Assembly (NCBI RefSeq): GCF_000719135.1
Contig: NZ_JOEK01000006.1
Coordinates: forward strand, 62,001-126,000
DNA length: 64,000 bases
Direction of reading: 5' to 3'
Origin: Streptomyces avicenniae
GTDB lineage: Bacteria > Actinomycetota > Actinomycetes > Streptomycetales > Streptomycetaceae
A model generated the notes under the pieces. That model made no database searches and had not been told where the DNA came from. It saw nothing but the letters and a program-made list of their open reading frames with translations. Every line of letters begins with the position of its first letter. Position 1 is the stretch's first letter. Positions 35,722-46,769 of the stretch are shown piece by piece. Made by a program: the position numbers and the translations under genes.

Positions 35722-36086
35722 AGGTTCCCCCACATCGCTCGGTTGTGGGGCGGCACCCGGCACCGCCGACGCGCACGCCTACCGGCGCCGCGGCCCCCCC
35801 GTGACATGTACCGCGCCGGAGCGACCGTCGCCCCGACGGCCCCCCGCACCGGCCCGGTACGGGACGAAAACTATGCGCCGGTCCTTCCGCCGGTCGAGAC
35901 CGTTTTCGGACATGCCGTGACGATCTTCCTGATTTCGCCCCCGCCCGTGGGCGGTGCGCGCGTTGGCCGTCCGTTCGTCCGTGGCTCACCCGCGCCATCC
36001 CGGAAGTCAGCCGAACTCGCTTACGCTGCTGCCGCGTTGACACACCGCTCCCCCCACCCCCACCTCGCGAGCGAAGGCGGCACAGC
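35722..36086. other. Divergent intergenic region
   Basis: 365 bases between the peptidoglycan-binding gene and the phospholipase gene. No supported gene, and no clear operator that I can see. Confidence 0.5.
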
Positions 36087-37160
36087 ATGCGATCCGGACG
36101 TTCCCCCCGCGCAGCCCTGACCGTACGGCCCGTCACCGGCGCGGCGGTCCTCACGGCCCTGGCGGCCCTGACCGCCTGGGCCCTCCCCGCGCAGGCGGCG
36201 ACGGCCGCCGAGGGCCCCTCGTACGGCGCGAGCACCTCGGTCGGCGTCCACAACGCCTACCTCCAGGAGACCTACCCCTACTTCGCGGACGCCCTCGACT
36301 CCGGCGCGGGCATGCTGGAGATCGACGTCTGGACCAACTTCTTCGGCGGCGGCTGGCGCGTCGCGCACAACAACCCGTTCGGCAACAACAGCAACTGCGT
36401 CGGCGCCACCTCGGCCGACGGGCTGCGCAGCGGCTCGCGCAACCAGGGTCTTGCGGGCTGCCTCGCCGACATCCGCGCCTGGCACGACGCGAACCCCGGG
36501 CACCGCCCGATCCAGCTGAAGATCGAGATGAAGGACGGCTTCGCCGACAACCTCGGCCGGGGCGCCGACGAGTTCGACGCCCTGCTCGGCGCGACGCTCG
36601 GCGACGCGCTCCTCCGCCCCGCCGACCTGCTCGGCGGGCACGCCACCCTCGACGAGGCCGTACGGGCGGACGGCTGGCCTGGCCGCGACGAGCTGGCGGG
36701 CCGCTTCGTCGTCCACCTCATCCCCGGCACGGTCGAGGAGGGCAACCCCTTCGACAGCCTGTGGACGGACGTCGAGTACGCCCGCCACCTGCGCGACCGC
36801 GCCGCGGCCGGGACGCTCGGCACGGCCACCGCGTTCCCCGCCGTCCACGGCGCCGAGGCCGGTGACCCGCGCACCGGGCGCTACGCGGACGCGACGCTGC
36901 GCCCCTGGTTCGTCGTCTTCGACGGCGACGCCTCCACCTACCTCGGCGGCGGCATCGACACCGCCTGGTACACCGACCGCAACTACCTCCTCGTCATGAC
37001 GGACGCGCACAACGTGCCGCCCGCGATCTCCGCGACCACCCCGAGCGAGGCCGAGGCGCTGGCCCGCGTCCAGCAGCTCGCCGACGGCGGCGCGGCCGTG
37101 GCCAGCTCCGACTGGCACGCCCTGCCCGGCGTGCTGTCCTCCGTCGTCCCGCACAGCTGA
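36087..37160 (+). CDS. Secreted Ca2+-dependent phosphatidylinositol-specific phospholipase C-like
   Basis: A 357-residue exported PI-PLC-fold enzyme. A signal peptide (about 1-38, ending LPAQAATAA) precedes SVGVHNAYLQE (first catalytic His), GMLEIDVWTN (metal-binding acids) and WRVAHNNPFG (second catalytic His). IKIEMKDG-like sequence (QLKIEMKDGF) continues the TIM barrel. The pattern fits the bacterial Ca2+-dependent PI-PLC family rather than the metal-free Bacillus enzymes. The start codon lacks a strong ribosome site but is the first before the signal peptide. The natural substrate in this organism is unproven. Confidence 0.8.
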   Translation: MRSGRSPRAALTVRPVTGAAVLTALAALTAWALPAQAATAAEGPSYGASTSVGVHNAYLQETYPYFADALDSGAGMLEIDVWTNFFGGGWRVAHNNPFGNNSNCVGATSADGLRSGSRNQGLAGCLADIRAWHDANPGHRPIQLKIEMKDGFADNLGRGADEFDALLGATLGDALLRPADLLGGHATLDEAVRADGWPGRDELAGRFVVHLIPGTVEEGNPFDSLWTDVEYARHLRDRAAAGTLGTATAFPAVHGAEAGDPRTGRYADATLRPWFVVFDGDASTYLGGGIDTAWYTDRNYLLVMTDAHNVPPAISATTPSEAEALARVQQLADGGAAVASSDWHALPGVLSSVVPHS

Positions 37161-37181
37161 GGCGGCCCGCGCCCGGTGCCC

Positions 37182-37215
37182 CGGTGCCCGCCGGACGGCC
37201 GTCCGGCGGGCACCG
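37182..37215. terminator. 34-bp perfect palindrome, terminator-like
   Basis: CGGTGCCCGCCGGACGG is directly followed by its exact complement. As RNA it would form a long hairpin with a minimal loop. It ends 6 bases before the -10 of the response regulator gene, so it separates that gene from the phospholipase transcript. Confidence 0.65.
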
Positions 37216-37221
37216 AGCCGC

Positions 37222-37227
37222 TAAGCT
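37222..37227 (+). promoter_or_regulatory. -10 box of a leaderless promoter
   Basis: TAAGCT is followed after 7 bases by the ATG at 37235. No ribosome site lies between. Confidence 0.55.
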
Positions 37228-37234
37228 GACCGGC

Positions 37235-37882
37235 ATGCGCGTAGTCCTCGCCGAAGACCTGTTCCTGCTGCGGGACGGGCTGGTGCGGCTCCTGGAGGCC
37301 CATGACTTCCAGATCGCCGCCGCCGTGGACAACGGCCCCGCCCTCACCCGTGCCCTGGCCGAGCTGAAGCCGGACGTCGCCGTCGTGGACGTGCGGCTGC
37401 CGCCGTCGTTCACCGACGAGGGCCTCCAGTGCGCGCTCCAGGCGCGCCGCGAGCAGCACGGGCTGCCGGTGCTGGTGCTCTCGCAGCACGTGGAGCAGCT
37501 GTACGCGCGCGAGTTGCTGGCGGACGGGCGCGGCGGCGTCGGCTATCTGCTGAAGGACCGGGTCTTCGACGCCGACCAGTTCGTGGACGCGGTGCGCCGC
37601 GTCGCGACGGGCGGCACGGCGATGGACCCGCAGGTGATCCAGCAGTTGCTGGCGCAGCGCACGCAGGACTCGCCGCTGGAGAAGCTGACGCCGCGCGAGA
37701 TGGAGGTCATAGAGCTGATGGCGCAGGGCCGTTCCAACGCGGCGATCGCCGAGCGGCTGGTCGTGACCGAGCGGGCCGTCGCCAAGCACACGTCCAACAT
37801 CTTCGGGAAGCTCGGACTGCCGCCGTCCGACGACGACAACCGGCGCGTGCTCGCGGTCCTGGCGTATCTCGAACGACGCTGA
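37235..37882 (+). CDS. NarL/LuxR family response regulator
   Basis: A 215-residue regulator. The receiver domain starts MRVVLAEDLFLLRDGL, with the phospho-acceptor Asp in VAVVDVRLPP. The C-terminal LuxR HTH has LTPREMEVIELMAQGRSNAAIAE and VAKHTSNIFGKLGL. It is the likely partner of the kinase at 33876-35177. The ATG at 37235 lies 7 bases after TAAGCT and has no ribosome site, so its message is probably leaderless. It has its own promoter and terminator boundary rather than being co-transcribed with the kinase. Confidence 0.9.
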   Translation: MRVVLAEDLFLLRDGLVRLLEAHDFQIAAAVDNGPALTRALAELKPDVAVVDVRLPPSFTDEGLQCALQARREQHGLPVLVLSQHVEQLYARELLADGRGGVGYLLKDRVFDADQFVDAVRRVATGGTAMDPQVIQQLLAQRTQDSPLEKLTPREMEVIELMAQGRSNAAIAERLVVTERAVAKHTSNIFGKLGLPPSDDDNRRVLAVLAYLERR

Positions 37883-37927
37883 GCGCGCCGGGACGTAACC
37901 TGACCGGCGGTCCGTCGTTCTGGCTTT

Positions 37928-39895
37928 GTGTCCCCCAGCGATGTCACCACCACCCCCGAGGCCATGGGCCTGCACCAGGCCGAGGCCGCGCTCGTCGAGC
38001 ACTACCCGCGTCTCGTGCGGCTCGGCTACCTGGTCCTCCCCCGCTCCCTCCCCCGGCACCGCCGCGTCCTGACGGCGCACGCGCTCGCGCAGCGCGCGCT
38101 GCCGCGGGGCAGGGCGGCGGGCGACGAGCCCGCGCCGGTGCCCGCGCAGCGGGTGGCGGGACCGGCCGGACGGGAGGCCGGGTACGCGTACCTGCGGCTG
38201 CGTGTCCTGCGCGCCGTGCTGGCCGAGGGCCGTCCTGCCCGCCTGGCGGGCCGCGAGGTGCGGCTGCCGAAGCCGCGCCTGCTGCCGCTCGTCGCGGGGC
38301 TGCGGCTCACGCCGCGCCAGGACGGCGCGGAGGACGTCGCGCTCGACCAGGCGCTCGGCGCGCTCGGCCCGGCGGCCCGCGCCGCGTTCGCGCTGCGGCG
38401 CCTCGACGGCCTGGACGAGACGGCGGTGCGCGGCCTGCTGCGCGCGGCGGACGTGGCGCCCGAGGACATCGGCCCGGCGCTGGCCGCCGCCGCGACGCTC
38501 GCGGCCGGGGTGGGCGGCGCGGCGGCGGAGCCGGCCGACCCGTGCGCCCTCCAGGCGCGGCCCACCGACCTGCTGCGCCGCCGCCGTCACGTCAGGACCG
38601 CGCTGATCGGCGGCGCGGCGCTGGCCGTGGTGGCGGGCACGCTCGCCGTCCTGCCGGGCGGCTGGGGCGACGACGGCGCCGCCGCGCCGCCGTACGCGCA
38701 GAACGTCGCGGCCGAGGCCGCCCTCGACCCGCAGGGCCTGCGCCGCATCCCCGACACGGTGTGGCGGCAGTCGGCGCGCACGGACTTCTCCGTGTGGCCC
38801 GCGCGCGGCGACAAGCTGGACGACACGGGGCTGCTGCGGCGGGCGCTGGCGGTGTGGGCGCGTCCCGGCGAGGAGGTCGTGGTCTCGGCGACGCCCGGCA
38901 CGCAGACGGGCCCGCCCCCGGGTCCTGCGCAACTGCTGTACGCGGGCGAGTCGTCGGGCACCTCGGTCGTGCTGCTGTACGACGGGCTGCGGCTCGTCAG
39001 GTACGCGGAGGCGGCCGGGGCGTCGAGCGGGGCGGCGCTGCTGGACTTCGCGCGGGTGGACGGCGCGGGCCCGGCGGGCGCGGCAGCCGTCGTGCTCACC
39101 CGTGGCGACGGCAACACGGGCTACCTCATGGCGCCCTGGGTGACCGGCGCGGCGACGACGGACCTGGTGGACCCGGCGGCGGGCGACGTGCCGCTCGACG
39201 TGGACGAGGCCGGGGTGACCGGCGCCGTGCGCACGACCGTCGGGCAGCAGGACGCGGCGGCGCAGGACGGGCTGTGCGCGGAGTACCCGGCGCTGTCGGT
39301 GACGCTCCAGGGCAGCGCGGAGCCGTACGTCTTCGCGGACCTCGGCGAACTGGTCCCGGCGCAGCTGACGTCGGGCGCGCCGGGCGGCCCGGCCGAGGCG
39401 GGCGCGGCGGGCGAGGGCCGGGAGCACTGGGCGCGTACGGCCTGCCATCTGCCGCAGGTGAGCGGCGCGGGCGTGCGGGCGGTGAACCTGTGGGACTTCG
39501 CCGGGCAGACGCTGCCGGACGGCGCGGGCGAGGCGCGGTGGGTGTGCGTGCGGGCCGAGACGTGGCGCGGTGTGGGTGCGAAGACGCTGACGGAGTTCCT
39601 GCCGCCGGTGACGCGTCCCGGGGAGCCCGGGGTGATGACGGCGACGGCCGAGGACGCCTCGGCGTGCGGGCAGCGGCGTCCGGCGGTGCTGAGCGGCGTG
39701 CTGTGGCGGTCGCCCGCGGAGGCGTGGTACCTGGTCGCGGCGGGCAGCGACGAGGTGACGTCCATCCGGGCCGAGGGCGGCGTGACCGGTGAGGCGGAGG
39801 GCAGGACGCTGGCCCTGGCCGCCGAGGAGGGCGCGCAGGCGGAGCTGTCGGGGACGCTCGGCGAGGACGGGACGCTCGCCATGCTCGGCGGCTGA
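37928..39895 (+). CDS. Membrane protein with sigma-factor-like N-terminus
   Basis: A 655-residue protein with three parts. The cytoplasmic N-terminus (about 1-215) reads like degenerate ECF sigma regions: LVEHYPRLVRLGYLVLP resembles region 2, and LDQALGALGPAARAAFALRRLDGLDETAV resembles region 4. A single transmembrane helix (about 223-243, RTALIGGAALAVVAGTLAVLP) follows. The C-terminal 400 residues are extracytoplasmic and have no recognised domain. The usual DNA-binding residues look eroded, so it may act as a membrane-tethered regulator or be only a structural relative. The GTG at 37928 is 45 bases after the response regulator gene. Confidence 0.7.
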   Translation: MSPSDVTTTPEAMGLHQAEAALVEHYPRLVRLGYLVLPRSLPRHRRVLTAHALAQRALPRGRAAGDEPAPVPAQRVAGPAGREAGYAYLRLRVLRAVLAEGRPARLAGREVRLPKPRLLPLVAGLRLTPRQDGAEDVALDQALGALGPAARAAFALRRLDGLDETAVRGLLRAADVAPEDIGPALAAAATLAAGVGGAAAEPADPCALQARPTDLLRRRRHVRTALIGGAALAVVAGTLAVLPGGWGDDGAAAPPYAQNVAAEAALDPQGLRRIPDTVWRQSARTDFSVWPARGDKLDDTGLLRRALAVWARPGEEVVVSATPGTQTGPPPGPAQLLYAGESSGTSVVLLYDGLRLVRYAEAAGASSGAALLDFARVDGAGPAGAAAVVLTRGDGNTGYLMAPWVTGAATTDLVDPAAGDVPLDVDEAGVTGAVRTTVGQQDAAAQDGLCAEYPALSVTLQGSAEPYVFADLGELVPAQLTSGAPGGPAEAGAAGEGREHWARTACHLPQVSGAGVRAVNLWDFAGQTLPDGAGEARWVCVRAETWRGVGAKTLTEFLPPVTRPGEPGVMTATAEDASACGQRRPAVLSGVLWRSPAEAWYLVAAGSDEVTSIRAEGGVTGEAEGRTLALAAEEGAQAELSGTLGEDGTLAMLGG

Positions 39896-39913
39896 CAGCT
39901 GACGGGGCGTACG

Positions 39914-39940
39914 AGGGGGCGGGCCGCTGGCCCGCCCCCT
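39914..39940. terminator. Hairpin between convergent genes
   Basis: A 12-bp stem (AGGGGGCGGGCC and complement) with a GCT loop, between the sigma-like membrane protein and the amylase. Confidence 0.75.
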
Positions 39941-39953
39941 GTGCGTGTGGCCG

Positions 39954-41717
39954 TCAGCCGCGCCAGGTGTCGGTGAGCGTCACCCGGCCGCTCGCCGGGA
40001 CGGTCGCCGTGCGGTTGGCGCCCGTCTCCCAGGTGACGCCCGAGGCGCCGTCCCAGCGGCGGACGTACTTGTAGGAGAACACCGTCCCGGCCGGGAGGTC
40101 GATCTCCGCGCGCCAGACGGGGTAGCTGCCCGAGCCGAGGCGTACGGCGCGGGCCGGGTCCCAGGAGCCGAGCTGCGGGATGTCGCCGACGACGTAGATG
40201 TTCTCGCCCCACTGCGTGTGCGCGGTGACGCCGAACGAGGCGCCGGAGCGCACGGGTTGGGGCTCGCCCGTGCCGCCGCCGTCGCAGGTGCGGGCGCCGG
40301 TGTGGAGGGCGAGGGCCGTGTCGGGGGCGAGCGTCGCGGTGAACCGGCCCGCGCCGTCCACCGTGACCGTGCGGTCGCTCTGCACGTCGCAGTACGTACC
40401 GGCGGCGAGCGACGTCTCGAAGGTGCGGCTGAGCGGCGTGCTCTCGTGGTTGATCGCCACGTAGCCCTGGTCGCCGCGCCCGAAGGCGATGGCGTCGTCC
40501 CCGTCGTCCCACCAGCCGGTGACGGCCTCGCCGTCGGTGGCGGCGCGGAAGGCGACCATGCTCTCGATCTCTGGCCAGGCGTGCTGGCACGTCCAGCCGT
40601 CCTGCCAGCAGGCGCCGACCCGGCCGTCCGCCGGGGGCCCGGCGTCGTGGTCGGTGAACGCGTAGCCGGAGTGGACGTCGGGCGCGCCGTAGGGCCAGGC
40701 GAGCATGAAGACGTTGGCCAGGGTGTAGTTCGCGCCGCTGCGCTGGTTGAGGGTGGAGCCGTTGCGCTCGGTGTCGTGGTTGTCCACGAAGACGGCGGCG
40801 CCCGCGTCCGGCAGGTAGCCCCAGCCCTCGCCGAAGTTCTCCAGGTAGGCGAGGCTCTCGTTCTCGAACACGCGCTTCAGGTCGCGGCCGTAGCGGAACT
40901 CCTGCACGTCGCCGTTGCCCGTGTACTCGGTGGGCTGCACGGCCTCGCCCGCGCCGAAGATGACCTCCTGCTTCCAGTACGGGTCGGGGTCGTCCACGAG
41001 GGCGCGGATCGCGGCGAGGTCGGCGGCGGCCATGTGCTTGGCGGCGTCCACGCGGAACCCGGCGACGCCGAGGCTCAGCAGGTCGTTCATGTAGGCGGCG
41101 ATGCGCTCGCGGACGGCGGTGCTGCCGGTGTCGAGGTCGGCGAGGCCGACGAGTTCGCAGACCTGGACGTCGTAGCGGTCCTGGTAGGAGGCGATGTCGC
41201 GGCGGCAGGTGTGGAAGTCGCCGTCGCCGTACGGGACGTCCGGGTAGGCGTACTTGCTGTAGGTGGAGCCGCCGGTGCCGGTGCCCGTGCCGCCGGTGGC
41301 CGACATGTGGTTGATGACGGTGTCCACGACGACGCCGACGCCCGCGTCCCGGCAGGTGTCCACCATGGCGCGGAACCCGTCGCGGTCGCCGAGGCGGCTG
41401 TCGATGCGGTAGCTGACGGGCTGGTAGGCCGTCCACCACTGGCCGCCCTGGATCTGCTCCTGCGGGGGCGACACCTGGACGTAGCCGTAGCCGGCGGGGC
41501 CGAGGCGCTGCGTGCACTCGCGGGCGATCGACGCGAAGTCCCAGTTGAACAGGACGGCGGTGACGTCCCGTTCGCCGGGCGGCGCGGCCTGCGCGGCGGG
41601 GGCGGCGACGGTCAGGGGGACGACGGACGCCGCCAGGGCGAGCAGTCCGGCGAGGAGCGCGCCGCCGAACCGGGCGGCGCCGTGGCGGCGGTGGGGGGAT
41701 CTCTGTCTTCCGCGCAT
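39954..41717 (-). CDS. Secreted alpha-amylase with starch-binding domain
   Basis: A 587-residue exported endo-alpha-1,4-glucanase of family GH13. After a signal peptide (about 1-44) comes the barrel with the catalytic Asp in [10 protein letters not shown], the Glu in QEVIFGAGE and the transition-state Asp in [11 protein letters not shown]. Domain C follows, then a C-terminal CBM20 starch-binding domain (about 490-587, with [19 protein letters not shown]). The ATG at 41717 has AAGGAGGAG immediately upstream. Two CTTGC/GCAAG-type palindromes in its promoter region indicate control by MalR. It produces maltodextrins for the malEFG transporter encoded upstream. Confidence 0.95.
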   Translation of the reverse strand: MRGRQRSPHRRHGAARFGGALLAGLLALAASVVPLTVAAPAAQAAPPGERDVTAVLFNWDFASIARECTQRLGPAGYGYVQVSPPQEQIQGGQWWTAYQPVSYRIDSRLGDRDGFRAMVDTCRDAGVGVVVDTVINHMSATGGTGTGTGGSTYSKYAYPDVPYGDGDFHTCRRDIASYQDRYDVQVCELVGLADLDTGSTAVRERIAAYMNDLLSLGVAGFRVDAAKHMAAADLAAIRALVDDPDPYWKQEVIFGAGEAVQPTEYTGNGDVQEFRYGRDLKRVFENESLAYLENFGEGWGYLPDAGAAVFVDNHDTERNGSTLNQRSGANYTLANVFMLAWPYGAPDVHSGYAFTDHDAGPPADGRVGACWQDGWTCQHAWPEIESMVAFRAATDGEAVTGWWDDGDDAIAFGRGDQGYVAINHESTPLSRTFETSLAAGTYCDVQSDRTVTVDGAGRFTATLAPDTALALHTGARTCDGGGTGEPQPVRSGASFGVTAHTQWGENIYVVGDIPQLGSWDPARAVRLGSGSYPVWRAEIDLPAGTVFSYKYVRRWDGASGVTWETGANRTATVPASGRVTLTDTWRG

Positions 41718-41781
41718 GGACTCCTCCTTGGAGGAAGGGGAGGAAGGGGTGGGGTGCGCAGCGGGCTCGGGCCGCGGGCGG

Positions 41782-41796
41782 CTCTTGCTGCAAGAG
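41782..41796. promoter_or_regulatory. MalR operator-like palindrome before the amylase
   Basis: CTCTTGC-T-GCAAGAG is a perfect 15-bp palindrome with one central base, 65 bases before the amylase start. It resembles the CTTGCAG-type elements reported for MalR of Streptomyces. Confidence 0.7.
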
Positions 41797-41876
41797 ATTG
41801 CACGGAGGACCGTAGGGCGGCCCGCCGGGGCGGTCAAGGGCGTGCGCGGGGCGGGAGGTCGGCGCGGTCAGGGGCC

Positions 41877-41894
41877 CGCAAGGGCTTGCGCAAC
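41877..41894. promoter_or_regulatory. Second CTTGC/GCAAG element before the amylase
   Basis: CGCAAG-GG-CTTGCG (41877-41890) is a perfect inverted repeat, overlapped by CTTGCGCAAC (41885-41894). It lies about 95 bases upstream of the first palindrome, so looping or cooperative binding is possible. Confidence 0.55.
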
Positions 41895-41913
41895 CTCTTC
41901 CGTCCCCGCGCGT

Positions 41914-42953
41914 TCAGGTCCCGGGCGCCGCCTTGGCGGTGGAGCCGCGCACCACCAGCTCGGGCTGGAAGACGAACTCGGTGTGCTGCACCAGGCCGCC
42001 GACCTCTTCGAGCAGGGAGCTGACGGCCGCGCTCGCCATGGCGCGGACGGGCTGGCGCAGCGTGGTGAGCGGCGGGTCGGTGAAGGCGAACAGGTCGGAG
42101 TCGTCGTAGCCGATCACCGACACGTCGGCGGGCACGTCCAGGCCGCGCTGCCGTACCGCGCGGATCGCGCCGAGCGCCATCATGTCGCTGCCGCAGACGA
42201 CGCCGGTGCAGCCCGCGTCGAGCAGCGAGGCGGTCGCCGCCTGGCCGCCTTCGAGGCTGAACAGCGAGTGGCGCACGACGCCCAGGCCGCCGGTCTCGGC
42301 CTCGAAACCGGCGACCTTGCGCTGCACGGGCACGAAGCGGTGCGGGCCCACGGCGAGCCCGATCCGCTCGTGCCCGAGGGCCCGCAGGTGCCGCACGGCG
42401 ATGCGGGTCGCCGCCGCGTCGTCCGGGGAGACGAACGGCGCGCTGACCCGCGGGTTGAAGCCGTTGATGAGCACGAACGGGACGCCCTGCGCGCTGAGCC
42501 GCGCGTAGCGGCCGGGGTCGGCCGTGGTGTCGGCGTGCAGCCCGGACAGGAAGACGATGCCGGTGACGCCGCGTTCGACGAGCTGATCGACGAGTTCGTC
42601 CTCCGTCGCGCCGCCGGGCGACTGCGTGCACAGCACGGGCGTGTAGCCGTGCCCGGCGAGGACCTGCTCGATGACCTGCGCGAAGGCGGGGAAGATCGGG
42701 TTGGTCAGCTCGGGGATGACGAGGCCGACGAGGCCCGCGCTGCGCTGCCGCAGCCGCACGGGGCGCTCGTACCCGAGGACGTCGAGGGCGGCCAGCACCC
42801 GCTGCCTGGTGGCCGCCGCGACGCCGCTCCTGCCGTTGAGGACGCGGCTGACCGTGGCCTCGCTGACCGCCGCCTGCTGGGCGATGTCGGCGAGGCGGGG
42901 CGGGCCCGTGGGCTGCGCGGGGAGGTGCGCGGTGCCCGGCGTGCCCTCCTGGC

Positions 42954-42966
<13 letters not shown>
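41914..42966 (-). CDS. LacI family regulator, MalR paralogue
   Basis: A 350-residue repressor very similar to the malR product encoded at 48378-49403. An N-terminal HTH (RLADIAQQAAVSEATVSRVL) is followed by a periplasmic-binding-protein-like sugar domain with LVIPELTNPIFPAFAQ and DDSDLFAFTDPPLTT. The recognition helix, SEATVSRVLNG, is identical in the two proteins, so they should see the same DNA. It differs mainly by about 30 extra N-terminal residues and a deletion of several residues near position 240. The gene overlaps the alpha-glucosidase stop by 13 bp, implying translational coupling. Confidence 0.88.
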
Positions 42967-44690
<1,724 letters not shown>

Positions 44691-44733
44691 GTCGTCCCTG
44701 GGGGTGTTGGCTGGTCGTCGGTCGGTGGGGGCG

Positions 44734-44770
44734 GCCGGGCCCGGAGCGGGGGTGTGCCCCGGGGCCCGGC
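44734..44770 (-). other. Hairpin between malG and aglA
   Basis: GCCGGGCCC and GGGCCCGGC with a 19-nt spacer. It could weaken read-through from malG to aglA or protect the upstream message from 3' decay. Confidence 0.4.
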
Positions 44771-44777
44771 GGCTGCC

Positions 44778-45731
44778 TCATGCCTTGGTCGAGCCGGCGG
44801 TCAGTCCCGATTGCAGGTGGCGTTGTGCGTAGCCGAACACCAGGGTGGCGGGTACGGCGATGAGGACGGCGGCGGCCGTCATGAGGTGCCAGTCCTGGGT
44901 GTGCTGGTTCACGAAGGTCTGGAGGCCACCGGCGAGCGTCAGGTTCTCCTCGCCGGTCATGAAGGCCGTGGCGTAGGCGACCTCGGCCCAGGCGGTGACG
45001 AAGGTGTAGAAGCCGGTGACGGCGAGCCCGGGGCGGGCCAGCGGCATGATGAGCCGCCAGAAGACGCCGAAGGGGCTGAGGCCGTCCACCCGGCCCGACT
45101 CGTCGATGGCGACCGGGACGGTGTCGAAGAAACCCTTCATCATCCAGGCGCAGAACGGCACGGCGATCGTCAGGTAGGTGACGACGAGCGCGACCGGCTG
45201 GTTGAGCAGGCCGTAGCGCGACATCAGGTTGTAGAGCGGGACGATCAGCACGGCGAACGGGAACATCTGGGTGATGAGCAGGGTCCACATCAGCGGGCGC
45301 ATGCCGGGGAAGCGGAAGCGGCTGAGCGCGTAGCCGGTGGTGGAGGAGATGAACACGCCGATCACGGTCGTGACGAGCACGATCAGCACCGAGTTGCCGA
45401 ACCAGGTGAGGAACGCGGTGTCGTTGAGGACGTGGTCGTAGTTGCCGAGCGTGAAGTCGGAGACGAAGGAGAGCGAGAACGTCTCGGACTTCGGCTTGAA
45501 CGAGGTGACCAGCAGCCACAGCGGCGGGAACACCGCGATGCACGCGGCGACCAGCAGCCCGGCGTGCAGGCCGACGGAGGCGGCGCGGCTGCGTTCGCCC
45601 CGTTTCCTGGGGGCGCGCCCGGCGCGTCCGGCGGGGAGGGGGCCCGCGGGGCGGGCGGAGCGGGGTCCTGGGAGCTGTTCGGGCTCGCCGCCTGGCCCGG
45701 CGCCGTCCGGCTGTGCCGTGTCTGTCGCCAT
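44778..45731 (-). CDS. malG: Maltose/maltodextrin ABC permease MalG
   Basis: A 317-residue inner-membrane subunit of the maltodextrin importer. Six hydrophobic helices are visible, starting with AGLLVAACIAVFPPLWLLV. The EAA-type loop that contacts the ATPase is DESGRVDGLSPFGVFWRLIMP. An N-terminal Pro/Gly/Arg-rich cytoplasmic extension of about 50 residues precedes the first helix. The ATG at 45731 lies 2 bases after the malF stop, so the two are translationally coupled. No ATPase gene accompanies the transporter here. Confidence 0.93.
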   Translation of the reverse strand: MATDTAQPDGAGPGGEPEQLPGPRSARPAGPLPAGRAGRAPRKRGERSRAASVGLHAGLLVAACIAVFPPLWLLVTSFKPKSETFSLSFVSDFTLGNYDHVLNDTAFLTWFGNSVLIVLVTTVIGVFISSTTGYALSRFRFPGMRPLMWTLLITQMFPFAVLIVPLYNLMSRYGLLNQPVALVVTYLTIAVPFCAWMMKGFFDTVPVAIDESGRVDGLSPFGVFWRLIMPLARPGLAVTGFYTFVTAWAEVAYATAFMTGEENLTLAGGLQTFVNQHTQDWHLMTAAAVLIAVPATLVFGYAQRHLQSGLTAGSTKA

Positions 45732-45733
45732 CG

Positions 45734-46756
45734 TCACCACACCTCTCCCTGTTTGCGCAGCGCCTTGCGGTAGGCGAGGGCGAAGAGCACCAGGAGCAGG
45801 AGGATGAGGACGCCCCAGGTGGCGGAGTTCGCGAAGTCGCGGGGGCTGGAGACGAAGGCGAGCCGGAACGCCTCGGTCACCAGGATGTCGGTGGAGCCCG
45901 CCGGGCCTCCCCTGGTCAGCAGGAAGATCACCGGGAACATGTTGAACGTCCAGATGGTGCTGAGCAGGACGACCGTCATGGCGACCGGGCGGACGCCGGG
46001 CAGCGTGATGTTCGTGAAGCGCTGCCAGGCGTTCGCGCCGTCCATCTCGGCCGCCTCGTACTGCTCGGCGGGGATGGACTGGAGGGCGCCGAGCATGGCG
46101 ATGAGCATGAAGGGGACGCCGAGCCAGACGTTGACCGCGATGACGGACACCTTGGCCCAGGTCGGGTCGGACAGCCACGGCACGGCGTCGATGCCCCCGT
46201 TGCCGAGGACGCCGTTGAGGATGCCGTTGCGCTCGTTGAAGAGCATGCGCCAGGCGAAGACCGACACGAAGGCGGGGATCGCCCAGGGCAGGATGAGCGC
46301 CATGCGGTAGAGCGTGCGGCCCCTGAAGGCGCGGTTCAGCATGGTGGCCAGCGTCAGGCCGAGGGTGAAGGTGATGCCGACGCAGGCGACCGTCCACAGG
46401 ACGGTCCAGCCCAGGCGGTCCCAGAAGACGTCGTCCCGCAGGACGTCGAGGTAGTTGTCGAGGCCGACGAACTCGTAGGTCGCCTCGATGCGGTTGACCC
46501 CGATCCGCCGCTCGACGTTCGCCTCGTCGGCGTCGGTGAGGGAGAGCCAGAGGCCGCGGACGAGGGGCCAGCCGATGATGACGCCGATGACGGCGACGAC
46601 CGGGGCGACCATGGCCCAGGCGTACCAGTAGGTGCTGAGTCTCCGGCGCAGCCTGCCGGGGGGCGCGTCCGCACGGCGGCGGGGGCCGCGGGCGCCGCGT
46701 GGCGCCTCCGCGGCCCTGGCCGGGACCGTGCCGGGCGGGGTGACGGCGTCAGCCAT
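45734..46756 (-). CDS. malF: Maltose/maltodextrin ABC permease MalF
   Basis: A 340-residue inner-membrane subunit paired with MalG. Helices begin at WYAWAMVAPVVAVIGVII. The EAA loop is EQYEAAEMDGANAWQRF. The start ATG at 46756 is 13 bases downstream of the malE stop. The C-terminus (AYRKALRKQGEVW) is cytoplasmic. It lacks the extra large periplasmic loop of E. coli MalF, as is usual in Gram-positive homologues. Confidence 0.93.
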   Translation of the reverse strand: MADAVTPPGTVPARAAEAPRGARGPRRRADAPPGRLRRRLSTYWYAWAMVAPVVAVIGVIIGWPLVRGLWLSLTDADEANVERRIGVNRIEATYEFVGLDNYLDVLRDDVFWDRLGWTVLWTVACVGITFTLGLTLATMLNRAFRGRTLYRMALILPWAIPAFVSVFAWRMLFNERNGILNGVLGNGGIDAVPWLSDPTWAKVSVIAVNVWLGVPFMLIAMLGALQSIPAEQYEAAEMDGANAWQRFTNITLPGVRPVAMTVVLLSTIWTFNMFPVIFLLTRGGPAGSTDILVTEAFRLAFVSSPRDFANSATWGVLILLLLVLFALAYRKALRKQGEVW

Positions 46757-46769
46757 GGTCCGCTCCGCC

